Numbered from the stretch's first letter, positions 25,138 to 32,771 are shown. The stretch: 41,135 nt of DNA from Candidatus Gastranaerophilales bacterium (GCA_944326465.1 CALVEB010000018.1:1-41135); one strand, 5' to 3'. Program-made: numbers and translations. The notes: generated by a model not told the origin, from the letters alone.

Positions 25138-26079
25138 TTACTCAACAGATTTAACTAATAAACAGGCTTTTTCAAGAGCCTGATTAAATACATATTCATT
25201 ATTCCAGAAGTCATCGCGGTCAATAGAGCTTCGTACAATTTTGCGGGCATAAGATCCGACAGCAATTCCATTAAATTGTATTCCGCATAGGTGTGCCAGT
25301 TCTGCTGTTTTTGAATTTGTTCCGCCTGACAGCATCAAATATGCTGCCAGCCGTTCATTTTGTACGATTTCTGCTGTCGCGACAGCCTGCAGTGTTGTTT
25401 TATAATCATCACATCCGCCGCTCATCGGAAACCCGTCGGCTTGAATTATCGTCGTATATGGCATGCGGCACTCCAGTAATTTTTTTATACGTTTAATCAT
25501 AGCCGCGTCACTTATTTTACCGTGGCTTGTACAAATACTTAGCATGCCTGTATACAATTGATTTATTGTTTGCCATTTAGAAAAAATATCCTCATCATCC
25601 ACACCCATTGCGTGCAGTTCAATACAATCAATGCCTTTTGCTATTAGAGGCGGAAGCACAACATTCAGATCAATGTTTTCTGATGTATAACTAATTGCGC
25701 CTTTTGAACAAACTTTTGCACATTTTCCGCAGCCGATACATTTCAGGCGTTTAACTTTATGATATTTTATTGCGTTGTTCGGACAAATTTCATCACATTT
25801 TCCGCAGCCGATACATTTTTCATAATCTATTTGCGCCTTAGAGATATGCGGATCACCTTTAATTCCAACGCTTACACAAAGGTATGCATCATTTACCCCC
25901 GCTTTTGCAAGCCCGCGTTTTGCAGCATCCAGAACTTCTTCTTTTGCAGACAAATCAAAGAGGCGGCAGCCTGCTTTTGCATATAGAGCCACAAGTTTTT
26001 CAACTTCTGCTGCATCTTCATTGCCGGCTCCGCATACCAGCTTAAAACAGTTGCGTTTTTCCAGTAAATCTTTTAACAT
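25138..26079 (-). CDS. ldpA: LdpA-like iron-sulfur protein
   Basis: A 313-residue protein. The N-terminus FKLVCGAGNEDAAEVEKLVALYAKAG is the LdpA pattern. Two 4Fe-4S motifs follow (Cys 89, 92, 95, 99 and Cys 114, 117, 120, 124), then a TIM-barrel-like C-terminal half with GIDCIELHAMGVDDE and QADGFPMSGG. In Synechococcus, LdpA is a redox-sensing input to the circadian clock, and this domain combination is largely cyanobacterial. No clock or photosynthesis genes are nearby, so the role here is probably a more ancient redox one. It starts 5 bases after the PBP-A-like gene, so they share an operon. Confidence 0.8.
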   Translation of the reverse strand: MLKDLLEKRNCFKLVCGAGNEDAAEVEKLVALYAKAGCRLFDLSAKEEVLDAAKRGLAKAGVNDAYLCVSVGIKGDPHISKAQIDYEKCIGCGKCDEICPNNAIKYHKVKRLKCIGCGKCAKVCSKGAISYTSENIDLNVVLPPLIAKGIDCIELHAMGVDDEDIFSKWQTINQLYTGMLSICTSHGKISDAAMIKRIKKLLECRMPYTTIIQADGFPMSGGCDDYKTTLQAVATAEIVQNERLAAYLMLSGGTNSKTAELAHLCGIQFNGIAVGSYARKIVRSSIDRDDFWNNEYVFNQALEKACLLVKSVE

Positions 26080-26084
26080 AAAAG

Positions 26085-27281
26085 CTAACCTGCCAGAGTA
26101 TTATAAATTAATTCTGAGGCTCTGACAATAAATTCTTTACCGAGCGGAGAATTATGAGGGCGGTTTGCCAGAATTACTACGATATATTTTTTGTCCTTAG
26201 GCGTATAAACAATACCGGCATCGCCAAGCATAGAACCTATATCACCGGTTTTATGCAGGAAAGTGGCACCTGCCCCGAGTCCGGCTTGAATTAAACGGTT
26301 GTTATGGACATGCCCCATATAATCAAATATTTTTTCGCGTGATGTTGTGCTTAAAAATCCCGGATTATCTATATTATATAAAATACGGGCCATTTCACGT
26401 GCTGTTGTTTTATTAGTACCTGCCAAATCCGGCAGCCATGTCTGCATATGGGTCTTTTTCAAACCCCAATCTCTAATCCCGCTGTTTACATTAGTCATAG
26501 AGCCTATTTTTGCAACGAGCATATTAGTTGCGGAATTATCGGATTCCGTAATCATTATACGCGCCAGATCATCTATTGAATATTTTGAGCCTCCGGCTTT
26601 AAATTGCAGACTTCCGGAACCTTCTGTCCGAAAATATTCAGTCAATGTCATATCATCATAAATATTTACATCATTGCTTTCTATTGCCCTGAATAATTGA
26701 ACAAGTACAGGCAATTTTATAATACTTGCAGTTGCAAAAACTTCATCAGCATTCATATCAACATAGCTTCCGTCCTCGTAGTTCCAGACGTAAACAGCGG
26801 GATGAATTGAAGGGTATGCTGCTGCAAGCCCTATAAGCTGATTTTTCAAACTTTCTATTTCTTGTCCTTCTGTAATCTCTGACATAAGAGGCTTTTCAGT
26901 ATTTGCTCCCTGTAATGAGCGTTGTCCCAGATACCAGCTGTTTGAAATATAGTTTGCTGTTGGAAAGCGCATCTGTTCATAATCTGCTTTTAAGTACCCG
27001 TAAGATGACCCGCCCTTCAATATCGGTTTCACGTAGTGATTGAACCCGGCAGGTAAAACAAATAGACCTATTAAGCTTACTAAAAATACAGATATAATTC
27101 TGTGTATTAAATTATTTCGTTTAACCTTTTTACTGTTAACATTATTTCTTAGCGGAACAGGTTCGGAATTTGTCTGTCTTTGAGTTTCTCTATAGTAAGT
27201 TTTACGTGCCAGTGATGAATTGTACTGTCTGCTGTAGCTTGTATAGTAAGAATTGCTATATTTTCTTGCAAATTCCGGCAT
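26085..27281 (-). CDS. PBP-A-like serine hydrolase (class A beta-lactamase fold, Glu166 not evident)
   Basis: A 398-residue membrane-anchored protein. A basic, Tyr/Asn-rich cytoplasmic tail (1-58) precedes one transmembrane helix (about 59-80), a linker, and a class A beta-lactamase-like domain. Active-site motifs are S186-I-I-K189, SDN at 247-249 and KTG at 344-346. The omega-loop region HMQTWLPDLAGTNKTT shows no Glu where class A enzymes have Glu166, so rapid deacylation is not expected. Cyanobacterial PBP-A is a DD-peptidase of just this type. I therefore favour a peptidoglycan peptidase over a resistance enzyme. GGAGG precedes the ATG. Confidence 0.8.
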   Translation of the reverse strand: MPEFARKYSNSYYTSYSRQYNSSLARKTYYRETQRQTNSEPVPLRNNVNSKKVKRNNLIHRIISVFLVSLIGLFVLPAGFNHYVKPILKGGSSYGYLKADYEQMRFPTANYISNSWYLGQRSLQGANTEKPLMSEITEGQEIESLKNQLIGLAAAYPSIHPAVYVWNYEDGSYVDMNADEVFATASIIKLPVLVQLFRAIESNDVNIYDDMTLTEYFRTEGSGSLQFKAGGSKYSIDDLARIMITESDNSATNMLVAKIGSMTNVNSGIRDWGLKKTHMQTWLPDLAGTNKTTAREMARILYNIDNPGFLSTTSREKIFDYMGHVHNNRLIQAGLGAGATFLHKTGDIGSMLGDAGIVYTPKDKKYIVVILANRPHNSPLGKEFIVRASELIYNTLAG

Positions 27282-27306
27282 AAAAATCCTCCGCTATAAT
27301 CCCAAG

Positions 27307-27336
27307 ATAATATCATTTTACTTTAACATAATGCAA
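27307..27336 (-). promoter_or_regulatory. Promoter for the PBP-A-like/LdpA operon
   Basis: On the minus strand TTGCAT (27336-27331), an 18-bp spacer and TATTAT (27312-27307), followed by GGAGG and the ATG at 27281. It lies in the 77-base gap after the YihY gene. Confidence 0.6.
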
Positions 27337-27358
27337 TAGGCAAATTGGTTACATTTTT

Positions 27359-28258
27359 TTAAGAACGTTTTTGTATTTTTTCTAATGCTTCAAACGAATC
27401 ACGAATTTCCTGCGCTTTTTTATTCAACCGGTTATATACCTGTGAGTTTATCTCTGCGCCCACAAGAATAAGGATTGATGTATAGTACAGCCAGACCATA
27501 AGCACTGCAAACGCACCGATTGTGCCGTATACCATGTTATAAGTTTTCAGATTGTTTACATAAATTGAAAATCCCCATGAACCAACCAGCCAGAATGTAC
27601 AGAAAAACCATGTTCCCGGCAGCGTACTGCGCATTTTAAATTTTTCGTTGCCGCGTAAATCCGGAAGAATATAATAACTTAAAAAAGCCATTAAAAACAA
27701 CGCCGCAAATGCTATCGGCCACCTGATTATAAGCCATATAGCAGCAGTTGCCCAGGACATATTCAAATGTGTTGTCATAAAATGAATAATTACTTTACCA
27801 AAGACAATAAGGTTTATGCTCAAAAACATAACAAGAGTGTCAACAAACACCATTAACAAAGACAAGAATCTTGTGTAAATAAAACTTCTTGTTTCATTAA
27901 CTTTATAAGCTCTGTTCATCCCTTTCAAAACAACAGCAACGCCGTTTGTCGAAAGAATAAGAGTAACAATAAACCCTATAATGGCAACAGTTTTTCCGTG
28001 AGAAAATATCATTGCCTCGGATAATACAGTATAAATCAAATCCATTGCCTGTTCCGGCATTATGTTAGAGAGAAACCGCAATATGGGATCCATAAGAGAT
28101 TTATTTCCCATCCAGCCGAAAACAGCCATCAAAAATAACATAAAAGGAAAGATGCCAATGACCATCATAAAGCCCATTTCGGCCGCCATTCCGTAAAAGT
28201 CATTTTTTATTACAGAGATTACAAGTCTTTTTATCCCGCGTATAAGAGTTTGTTTCAC
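27359..28258 (-). CDS. YihY/BrkB family inner-membrane protein
   Basis: A 299-residue protein with six predicted transmembrane helices and the family pattern: an early FYGMAAEMGFMMVIGIFPFMLFLMA helix (the usual A..s...l.p.l), a middle YYILPDLRGNEKFK, and the late YGTIGAFAVLMVWLYYTSILILVGAEIN signature. The family was once called ribonuclease BN in error; its function is unknown. It starts one base after the nrnA stop, so the two are co-transcribed. Confidence 0.92.
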   Translation of the reverse strand: MKQTLIRGIKRLVISVIKNDFYGMAAEMGFMMVIGIFPFMLFLMAVFGWMGNKSLMDPILRFLSNIMPEQAMDLIYTVLSEAMIFSHGKTVAIIGFIVTLILSTNGVAVVLKGMNRAYKVNETRSFIYTRFLSLLMVFVDTLVMFLSINLIVFGKVIIHFMTTHLNMSWATAAIWLIIRWPIAFAALFLMAFLSYYILPDLRGNEKFKMRSTLPGTWFFCTFWLVGSWGFSIYVNNLKTYNMVYGTIGAFAVLMVWLYYTSILILVGAEINSQVYNRLNKKAQEIRDSFEALEKIQKRS

Positions 28259-28260
28259 TG

Positions 28261-29226
28261 TTAAATTTTCCGTTTCCTTATTTCATCAAGAATTTTGTTA
28301 GCAGCAGTACCCGGAGCAGATTTTATCACGCATCCTGCCGCACAGGTATGACCGCCGCCGCCAAATACAGCGCATATTTCTGATACATCAATATCTTTGC
28401 TTCGCATTGATATTTTAGAAATACGCGTACCTATCTCACGTACAATAAAAGCTACTTTAGTTGTTTCTATTGCGCGTAATTTTTCAGCAAGACCTTCGGT
28501 ACAATCATCACCCGCCGAAAATCTTTCCATATCTTTTTTATAAATAATTGAATATGCAATTGTATCATTATTAGCAAATTTTGCATTACTTATGCAATAT
28601 GCCTGAAACATAACCATACTTCTGGAATTTGTTTCATAGCAATTTTTATAAACTTCAACCGCGTCAACTCCTTTAGCAACAAGCTCAGCCGCTGTTTTAA
28701 AAGTTGCAGGAGTTGTATTGCTAAACCTGAATGATCCCGTATCTGTTAAAACAGCCGTATAAAGACAGGTTGCTGTTTCAAGATCTGTCTGCCAGTTGAA
28801 TTTCTGTATTAAGCCGTAAAGTAACTCGCCGGCTGAACTGGCCTTAATATCAACTATGTTTAAATCAGCATATTTAGTATTAGTTTTATGATGGTCAATA
28901 TTCACTGTGTACAAAGCTTTGTCAAAAAGTATTTTTGCTTCCTCAAAACGGTTTTCAGCAGCAATATCCACACATATTGCAAGGTCATAGACCATGGATT
29001 TATCAAACATATCAACATGTTTTGCCTGAGATATTTCCGGTAAAAATTCATAAATTTTAGGTACTTTTGAAAGTACGAGCATATCACATTTTTTCTTAAA
29101 ATTTTTCCCTATAACATGATACAGCGCGCACATACTGCCAAGAGTATCCCCGTCCGGATTAATATGCGAAATTATCAATATATTTTTTGCTGATTTTATG
29201 ATATCATTTAAGTTAGCACAATCCAT
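28261..29226 (-). CDS. nrnA: DHH/DHHA1 phosphoesterase, NrnA-like (nanoRNase/pAp phosphatase)
   Basis: A 321-residue protein. DHH motifs: SHINPDGDTLGSM, CVDIAAENRF, NIDHHKTNTKYAD, TDTGSFRFSN; the DHHA1 end shows FGGGGHTCAAGC. These hold the two-manganese site and the substrate-binding glycine loop. NrnA degrades nanoRNA dinucleotides and 3'-phosphoadenosine 5'-phosphate. Length and domain order fit NrnA and not RecJ or GdpP. It is divergent from the DUF721 gene, with only 34 bases between starts. Confidence 0.92.
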   Translation of the reverse strand: MDCANLNDIIKSAKNILIISHINPDGDTLGSMCALYHVIGKNFKKKCDMLVLSKVPKIYEFLPEISQAKHVDMFDKSMVYDLAICVDIAAENRFEEAKILFDKALYTVNIDHHKTNTKYADLNIVDIKASSAGELLYGLIQKFNWQTDLETATCLYTAVLTDTGSFRFSNTTPATFKTAAELVAKGVDAVEVYKNCYETNSRSMVMFQAYCISNAKFANNDTIAYSIIYKKDMERFSAGDDCTEGLAEKLRAIETTKVAFIVREIGTRISKISMRSKDIDVSEICAVFGGGGHTCAAGCVIKSAPGTAANKILDEIRKRKI

Positions 29227-29260
29227 TCTTAAAGTTTATCACAAAAACACCGCTAAGAGT

Positions 29261-29605
29261 ATGTCGAAAAAAATTCTATACACAAACTTTACAACAACAG
29301 AAGAATTAGTGGAAACATTGCTGGGCAAAACAGAGGTAAAAAAAGCCATAACCCGCAATAGTTTGTACAAATTCTGGGAGAAGGCAGCAGGCAAAAAGTT
29401 TGCGGCCCGTTCAAAACCGTATTCAATGCTCGGCGGAGGTGTAATGGTGATTGCTTGCGAAAACGCAATTGTGGCACAGGAACTTATGCTGAAAAAAACT
29501 CAATTACTGTTTAAACTTGAGCCATATTTAAAATCTTTAAAATTGAATGTAAAAGATTTGCGTTTTGACCCTAAAAAATGGGTTGTAGAGACCGGTGAAG
29601 ATTAA
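29261..29605 (+). CDS. DUF721 (DciA-like) protein
   Basis: A 114-residue protein with the DUF721 pattern: a helical start, LYKFWEKAAGKKFAARSKPYSMLGGGVMVIACENAIVAQELMLKKTQLLFKLE. The family includes DciA, the ancestral loader of the replicative helicase, in which this domain resembles a KH fold. I chose the ATG at 29261 because the earlier in-frame start (29198) lies inside the divergent nrnA gene. It is followed after 13 bases by dapF. Confidence 0.75.
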   Translation: MSKKILYTNFTTTEELVETLLGKTEVKKAITRNSLYKFWEKAAGKKFAARSKPYSMLGGGVMVIACENAIVAQELMLKKTQLLFKLEPYLKSLKLNVKDLRFDPKKWVVETGED

Positions 29606-29618
29606 TAGAGGGAATTAT

Positions 29619-30452
29619 ATGAAAACGATAAAAATAACAAAAATGCAAGGCTGCGGCAATGATTTTGTAATTATTGATTACGAAGAATATTTAAAGACCG
29701 GACTTGAAATGCCGGAACTTGCAAAAAGGATTTGTGACAGAAATTTTGGTGTCGGTGCAGACGGAATGATTATCCCGAAAACCGATACTGTGAATACGGA
29801 TATCGGCTGGTATTTTTATAATTCAGACGGCTCAACTGCGCAAATGTGCGGCAACGGAATGAGATGTTTTGCAAAATACGTTTACGATAAAAAACTTGTC
29901 AATAAAAAGCAGTTCAGTGTAGAAACACTTGCGGGAATAATTAAACCTGAACTTCTTGACAACGGGTTAGTAAAAGTTGATATGGGTATTCCGATTTTGG
30001 AAGCTGAAAAAATTCCGTTTAAAGGTGAGAAGAAAATTCAGGCGTTAGATAAAGAATTTGAGATTATGCCTGTATCAATGGGAAATCCGCATTGTATTAT
30101 TTTTACAGACGACGATCCTATGCATCTTGCTGAAAATTACGGGCCAACTATAGAAAAACATCCGTTTTTCCCTGAAAAAACTAATACAGAATTTGTGAAA
30201 GTCATTAGCGGCCATGAAATAGAAATGCGTGTTTATGAGCGCGGCTGCGGCATAACACTGGCTTGCGGTACTGGTGCATGTGCAAGCGTTGTTGCATGTA
30301 TTTTAAATAACTTAACAGAAAATAAAGTTAAGGTAAATCTTCTCGGAGGGGCTGTATTCGTTGAATGGCAAGGCTCTAAGGAGGATTCTGAAAAAAATAT
30401 TTTCTTAATCGGTCCGGCTGAATACAGTTTTTTTGCTGACTATATATTGTAA
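29619..30452 (+). CDS. dapF: Diaminopimelate epimerase
   Basis: A 277-residue enzyme of full length. Catalytic Cys residues appear in MCGNGMRCFAKY and LACGTGACAS, with the N-terminal KMQGCGNDFVIID and the GNPHCIIF motif. It interconverts LL- and meso-diaminopimelate for lysine and peptidoglycan synthesis, showing a meso-DAP wall. The ATG at 29619 is preceded by GAGGG at 6 bases and begins at the family's normal N-terminus; the frame opens 8 codons earlier without support. Confidence 0.97.
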   Translation: MKTIKITKMQGCGNDFVIIDYEEYLKTGLEMPELAKRICDRNFGVGADGMIIPKTDTVNTDIGWYFYNSDGSTAQMCGNGMRCFAKYVYDKKLVNKKQFSVETLAGIIKPELLDNGLVKVDMGIPILEAEKIPFKGEKKIQALDKEFEIMPVSMGNPHCIIFTDDDPMHLAENYGPTIEKHPFFPEKTNTEFVKVISGHEIEMRVYERGCGITLACGTGACASVVACILNNLTENKVKVNLLGGAVFVEWQGSKEDSEKNIFLIGPAEYSFFADYIL

Positions 30453-30502
30453 AATTAAAGACTTTCAGATAAGATAGGATAAGTAAAAAGGAGAAATAAA
30501 TT

Positions 30503-30802
30503 ATGAAAACTTATGAGTTACTCGCAATATTTAAACCGAATTTAGATGCTGAAGAAATCGACAAAGCAATTGAAAAAATTACAGCATCAGTAGTTGAATT
30601 TAACGGAAAAGTAGAATCTACAGACAAAATTGGCAGAAAAAAACTGGCCTATGAAATCCAGAATTTCCGTGACGGATTTTTTGTATCATCAGTTTTGTCA
30701 ATACCTGCAGAAAACGTAGCTGAATTCAGACGCCAATTAAGACTTAATGACAACATTTTAAGAACAATGTTTATGGAAGTCGCTGCTAAAGCTAAAGCGT
30801 AG
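30503..30802 (+). CDS. rpsF: Ribosomal protein bS6
   Basis: A 99-residue protein beginning MKTYELLAIFKPNLD with the bS6 ferredoxin-like core (GRKKLAYEIQNFRDGFFV, LNDNILRTMF). It binds S18 and 16S rRNA in the small-subunit platform. AAGGAG precedes the ATG. The order rpsF-ssb-rpsR is the usual bacterial cluster. No S6:S18 autoregulatory motif is evident in the 50-base leader. Confidence 0.97.
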   Translation: MKTYELLAIFKPNLDAEEIDKAIEKITASVVEFNGKVESTDKIGRKKLAYEIQNFRDGFFVSSVLSIPAENVAEFRRQLRLNDNILRTMFMEVAAKAKA

Positions 30803-30874
30803 AAAAGCGTAAGCGCGCTCTCAGAAATATTATTTCAAGGCTTATAGATGATGGCTTGAATAAAGTTTATGTAG

Positions 30875-30894
30875 GTTGGGCTTTCCAGCCCAAC
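30875..30894. repeat. TGTAGG-type palindromic intergenic element
   Basis: GTTGGGCT/AGCCCAAC with a TTCC loop, preceded by TGTAG. A similar element with different stem bases occurs at 31951-31973, so these look like members of a dispersed hairpin family. Confidence 0.45.
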
Positions 30895-30895
30895 A

Positions 30896-30984
30896 AAAAT
30901 AAAGCCGGCAACAAGGTAACCGGCGAGGTACAAGAAAATCAAATGAAAGGCGGCTTACGGGGATCGTAGGCTATGGTGAAAAAA
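30896..30984 (+). repeat. ssb leader duplication, copy 1
   Basis: An 89-base unit repeated at 31051-31140 with about five differences, three of them C-to-T. Both copies keep a hairpin GCCGG...CCGGC and a second one, GGCTTACG...CGTAGGCT, and end in ATGGTGAAAAAA. The 66 bases between copies continue the frame from this ATG as a 33-codon reading frame (30973-31074) with no known product. Confidence 0.85.
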
Positions 30985-31074
30985 CAGGTGCGAGGGATAA
31001 GTCCCGAGAGATTTGAAAAATTTCTTCGAAAGACACCCGAGTGCGTTGACAAAATAAAGCCGGTAACAAGGTAA
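30973..31074 (+). CDS. Possible 33-codon reading frame in the ssb leader
   Basis: From the ATG in the first leader copy a frame runs MVKKQVRGISPERFEKFLRK and on to TR, then stops inside the second copy. It shares its first four codons and upstream AGG with the longer ssb start. It may be a leader peptide made by duplication of the ssb initiation region, or a chance frame. No homology is recognised. Confidence 0.25.
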   Translation: MVKKQVRGISPERFEKFLRKTPECVDKIKPVTR

Positions 31075-31140
31075 CCGGCGAGGTATAAGAAAATTAAATG
31101 AAAGGCGGCTTACGGGAAATCGTAGGCTATGGTGAAAAAA
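31051..31140 (+). repeat. ssb leader duplication, copy 2 (contains a possible ssb start)
   Basis: Second copy of the 89/90-base unit, ending exactly where the ssb gene begins. The hairpin GCCGGT/ACCGGC (6 bp) is slightly longer than in copy 1. It includes the ATG at 31129, which is in frame with ssb. Confidence 0.85.
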
Positions 31141-31539
31141 ATGTCAGTAGCAAAAGCAGTAGTAACAGGAACAGTATACAGAGCGCCGGAAAAACGGTTT
31201 ACACAGAACAATATTGCAGTTTCAGCATTTGTTTTGAACATAGGCGAAAGAAACGAAATATTAATCCGTGTTGTATCAAGACGAAACAGCCTTGATGAAA
31301 TAGTATCATCACTTTCAAAAGGTGATAGAGTGCTGGTTGAAGGCCGACTCCAGACTAATACAGTAAAAACTGACGACGGTGCGGAACGCAGAATATATGA
31401 AATTGATGCGAATGCAGTAGAGAAATTGTCAGGCGGAGCATCTGTTTCATCAGGTGTTTCAAGTGCTGATGACATTGTTAAGTTTGAATCGGATGATTTT
31501 TCAAACGAATTAATCAATGAGGACGAGATCCCGTTCTAA
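31141..31539 (+). CDS. ssb: Single-stranded DNA-binding protein
   Basis: A 132-residue OB-fold protein: AVVTGTVYRAPEKRFTQNNIAVSAFVLNIG, a VEGRLQT loop, and the acidic C-terminal tip NEDEIPF that recruits repair and replication proteins. It is short compared with common SSBs of 150-180 residues, because the linker is short. The ATG at 31141 (MSVAKAV) fits the family start; an in-frame ATG at 31129 with AGG upstream would add MVKK. The start lies at the edge of a duplicated leader. Confidence 0.93.
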   Translation: MSVAKAVVTGTVYRAPEKRFTQNNIAVSAFVLNIGERNEILIRVVSRRNSLDEIVSSLSKGDRVLVEGRLQTNTVKTDDGAERRIYEIDANAVEKLSGGASVSSGVSSADDIVKFESDDFSNELINEDEIPF

Positions 31540-31575
31540 TTTGACAAAAGAGAAAAAACATGATACAAAAATAAA

Positions 31576-31605
31576 GACGGCTGTTTTTAAGATTACAGTC
31601 GGGTC
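31576..31605 (+). promoter_or_regulatory. Hairpin in the rpsR leader
   Basis: GAC..CTGT pairs with ACAG..GTC around an internal loop (GG/TCGG), in the 94-base gap before rpsR. It could be a regulatory or processing site, but the pairing is short. Confidence 0.3.
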
Positions 31606-31633
31606 GAAATAACTAGAAAGGTAAATAAAATAA

Positions 31634-31864
31634 ATGGCTAAACAGGATTTAGACAAGAAAAAACGTAAAAGCTGTAGTCTTTGCGGCGATAAGGTAGAAT
31701 CTATTGACTACAAAGACGGCGCAAAATTAAGAAGATACCTGACAGAAGCTGGAAAAATTATTCCTCGTCGTATTACAGGTAATTGCGCAAAACATCAGAG
31801 AATGGTAGCAAAAGCTATTAAACGTGCAAGAGAAGCAGCAATTATTAATTACGTTTTTGATTAA
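31634..31864 (+). CDS. rpsR: Ribosomal protein bS18 (zinc-binding type)
   Basis: A 76-residue protein with the bS18 core [47 protein letters not shown] plus the later C..H give a zinc-ribbon-like Cys set (C+ form). It pairs with S6 in the 30S platform. AGAAAGG lies upstream. Confidence 0.97.
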   Translation: MAKQDLDKKKRKSCSLCGDKVESIDYKDGAKLRRYLTEAGKIIPRRITGNCAKHQRMVAKAIKRAREAAIINYVFD

Positions 31865-31882
31865 TAAATGATGCGAATAGAT

Positions 31883-31915
31883 ATAAGGCGGGCATGCACA
31901 GCATGCCCGCCTTAT
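31883..31915 (+). terminator. Strong hairpin after rpsR (likely transcript end)
   Basis: A perfect 15-bp stem (ATAAGGCGGGCATGC and complement) with an ACA loop begins 18 bases after the rpsR stop. There is no T run, so it may mark a factor-assisted end or protect the 3' end. Confidence 0.5.
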
Positions 31916-31984
31916 GCACTCTTTACCTTTGCGGGATGACGTGGAAGAAATGTAGGGTGCAATTTATTGCACCAGTTATTTTCA

Positions 31985-32025
31985 GGGGCACTAAGGCACT
32001 ATGGGGCTAAGGCACTAAGTAGTTA
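31985..32025. repeat. GGCACTAAGG mini-repeat cluster
   Basis: Three copies of a GGC(A)CTAAGG-like unit in 41 bases. The same words occur inverted at about 32109-32125 and direct at about 41012-41037, near the right terminal repeat. Confidence 0.6.
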
Positions 32026-32255
32026 CAAAAAGCAGTATATGAGGCCTGTATACATGTCCTGCATTTATAAAAAGGGGCAACACTGATTATTAAAGCATTA
32101 CCCCTTTTTTAACTCCTTAGTGCCCTGTCTTGGATTTGCTTGTCGCTGCGTTCGCTAATAACGAGTACGCTTTCGCTTTAACTCTTCGCTCACTTGCTAT
32201 TAGATATTATATAGTATAAAATTGTACTCTATATAATTTTATTATAGAGGTGCAA

Positions 32256-32576
32256 ATGAATACTAAAGAGCTTTTAGGATTAAAAATTAAAGAATTTCGC
32301 CGCCAGAAGAAAATGACTCAGGAGCAATTGTCGGAAATTATCGGGCTTGATAACGGCTATATAAGTAAACTTGAAGTCGGTCAGAATTTCCCGACTATAG
32401 GCACGCTTGAAAAAATAGCTCAGGCGCTTGATGTTGAATTGTATGAATTATTCCAGTATACTAATCTCAAAATTAGGGAAAAAGATTTTAAATCAGAAAT
32501 TATAAAAATCTATGATAATCTGAATAAAGAAAAACAGTTTACGCTTTATCGTGTGGCAAAGGGATTATCTGAATGA
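32256..32576 (+). CDS. XRE family helix-turn-helix regulator, second copy
   Basis: A 106-residue protein with an N-terminal HTH (GLKIKEFRRQKKMTQEQLSEIIGLDNGYISKLEVGQ) and a helical C-terminal part (KDFKSEIIKIYDNLNKEKQFTLYRVAKGL). It resembles the XRE protein at 16517 in layout. The ATG at 32256 has AGAGG at 5 bases and is better than the GTG at 32250. It sits alone between repeat-rich DNA and the alcohol dehydrogenase gene. Its target is unknown; the structured DNA at 32625-32731 is one candidate. Confidence 0.87.
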   Translation: MNTKELLGLKIKEFRRQKKMTQEQLSEIIGLDNGYISKLEVGQNFPTIGTLEKIAQALDVELYELFQYTNLKIREKDFKSEIIKIYDNLNKEKQFTLYRVAKGLSE

Positions 32577-32624
32577 TTTCTTAAGCAATCATTCTAAATT
32601 TTGTCCCGATAGTCTGCAATTTGT

Positions 32625-32731
32625 ATAACCCTCACCCGACTTTCTAAGTCCGTCTGCTCATTAAAAAATTCTGTCCTCTTTCTCCATAAAAGGTATCCTT
32701 GTGTTCATAACACAAGGCTCGGGAGGGTTAT
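32625..32731. other. Structured intergenic element before the alcohol dehydrogenase gene
   Basis: ATAACCCTC..CCGA (32625-32639) pairs with TCGGGAGGGTTAT (32719-32731), with a 2-base bulge. Inside it a perfect 9-bp hairpin CCTTGTGTT/AACACAAGG (32697-32717, loop CAT) sits against the closing stem. It could be an unrecognised RNA element or a dispersed repeat; it ends just before the adh -35. Confidence 0.5.
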
Positions 32732-32742
32732 CTAAAAAATTC

Positions 32743-32771
32743 TTGCAAATCAAAACAAATCTAAGTATAAT
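32743..32771 (+). promoter_or_regulatory. Promoter of the alcohol dehydrogenase gene
   Basis: TTGCAA (32743-32748), a 17-bp spacer and TATAAT (32766-32771), then AAGGAGAG before the ATG at 32806. This is a near-consensus promoter and suggests strong expression. Confidence 0.75.

Larger units (their letters stand above)
31865..32255. other. Repeat-rich intergenic region
   Basis: Holds a perfect 15-bp GC-rich hairpin (31883-31915), a TGTAGG-type hairpin (31951-31973), GGCACTAAGG repeats (31985-32025), a long-looped AAAAAGGGG/CCCCTTTTT stem (32069-32109), and an inverted copy of the repeat, TTAACTCCTTAGTGCCC (about 32109-32125). No gene was seen. Confidence 0.6.

Noticed and set aside
26085-27281. 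Antibiotic-resistance beta-lactamase
   Set aside because: No Glu166 equivalent is visible in the omega loop, and the protein has a PBP-A-like membrane anchor; a DD-peptidase role is more likely.
30453-30502. S6:S18 autoregulatory RNA before rpsF
   Set aside because: The 50-base leader is AT-rich and shows no matching stem-loop.
31098-31295. Reading frame MKGGLREIVGYGEKN across the ssb start
   Set aside because: It lies in another frame over the ssb gene and the leader repeat, with no family match.
31985-32025. CRISPR-like short repeats
   Set aside because: Units are about 10 bases, irregularly spaced and without uniform spacers; no cas genes are present.
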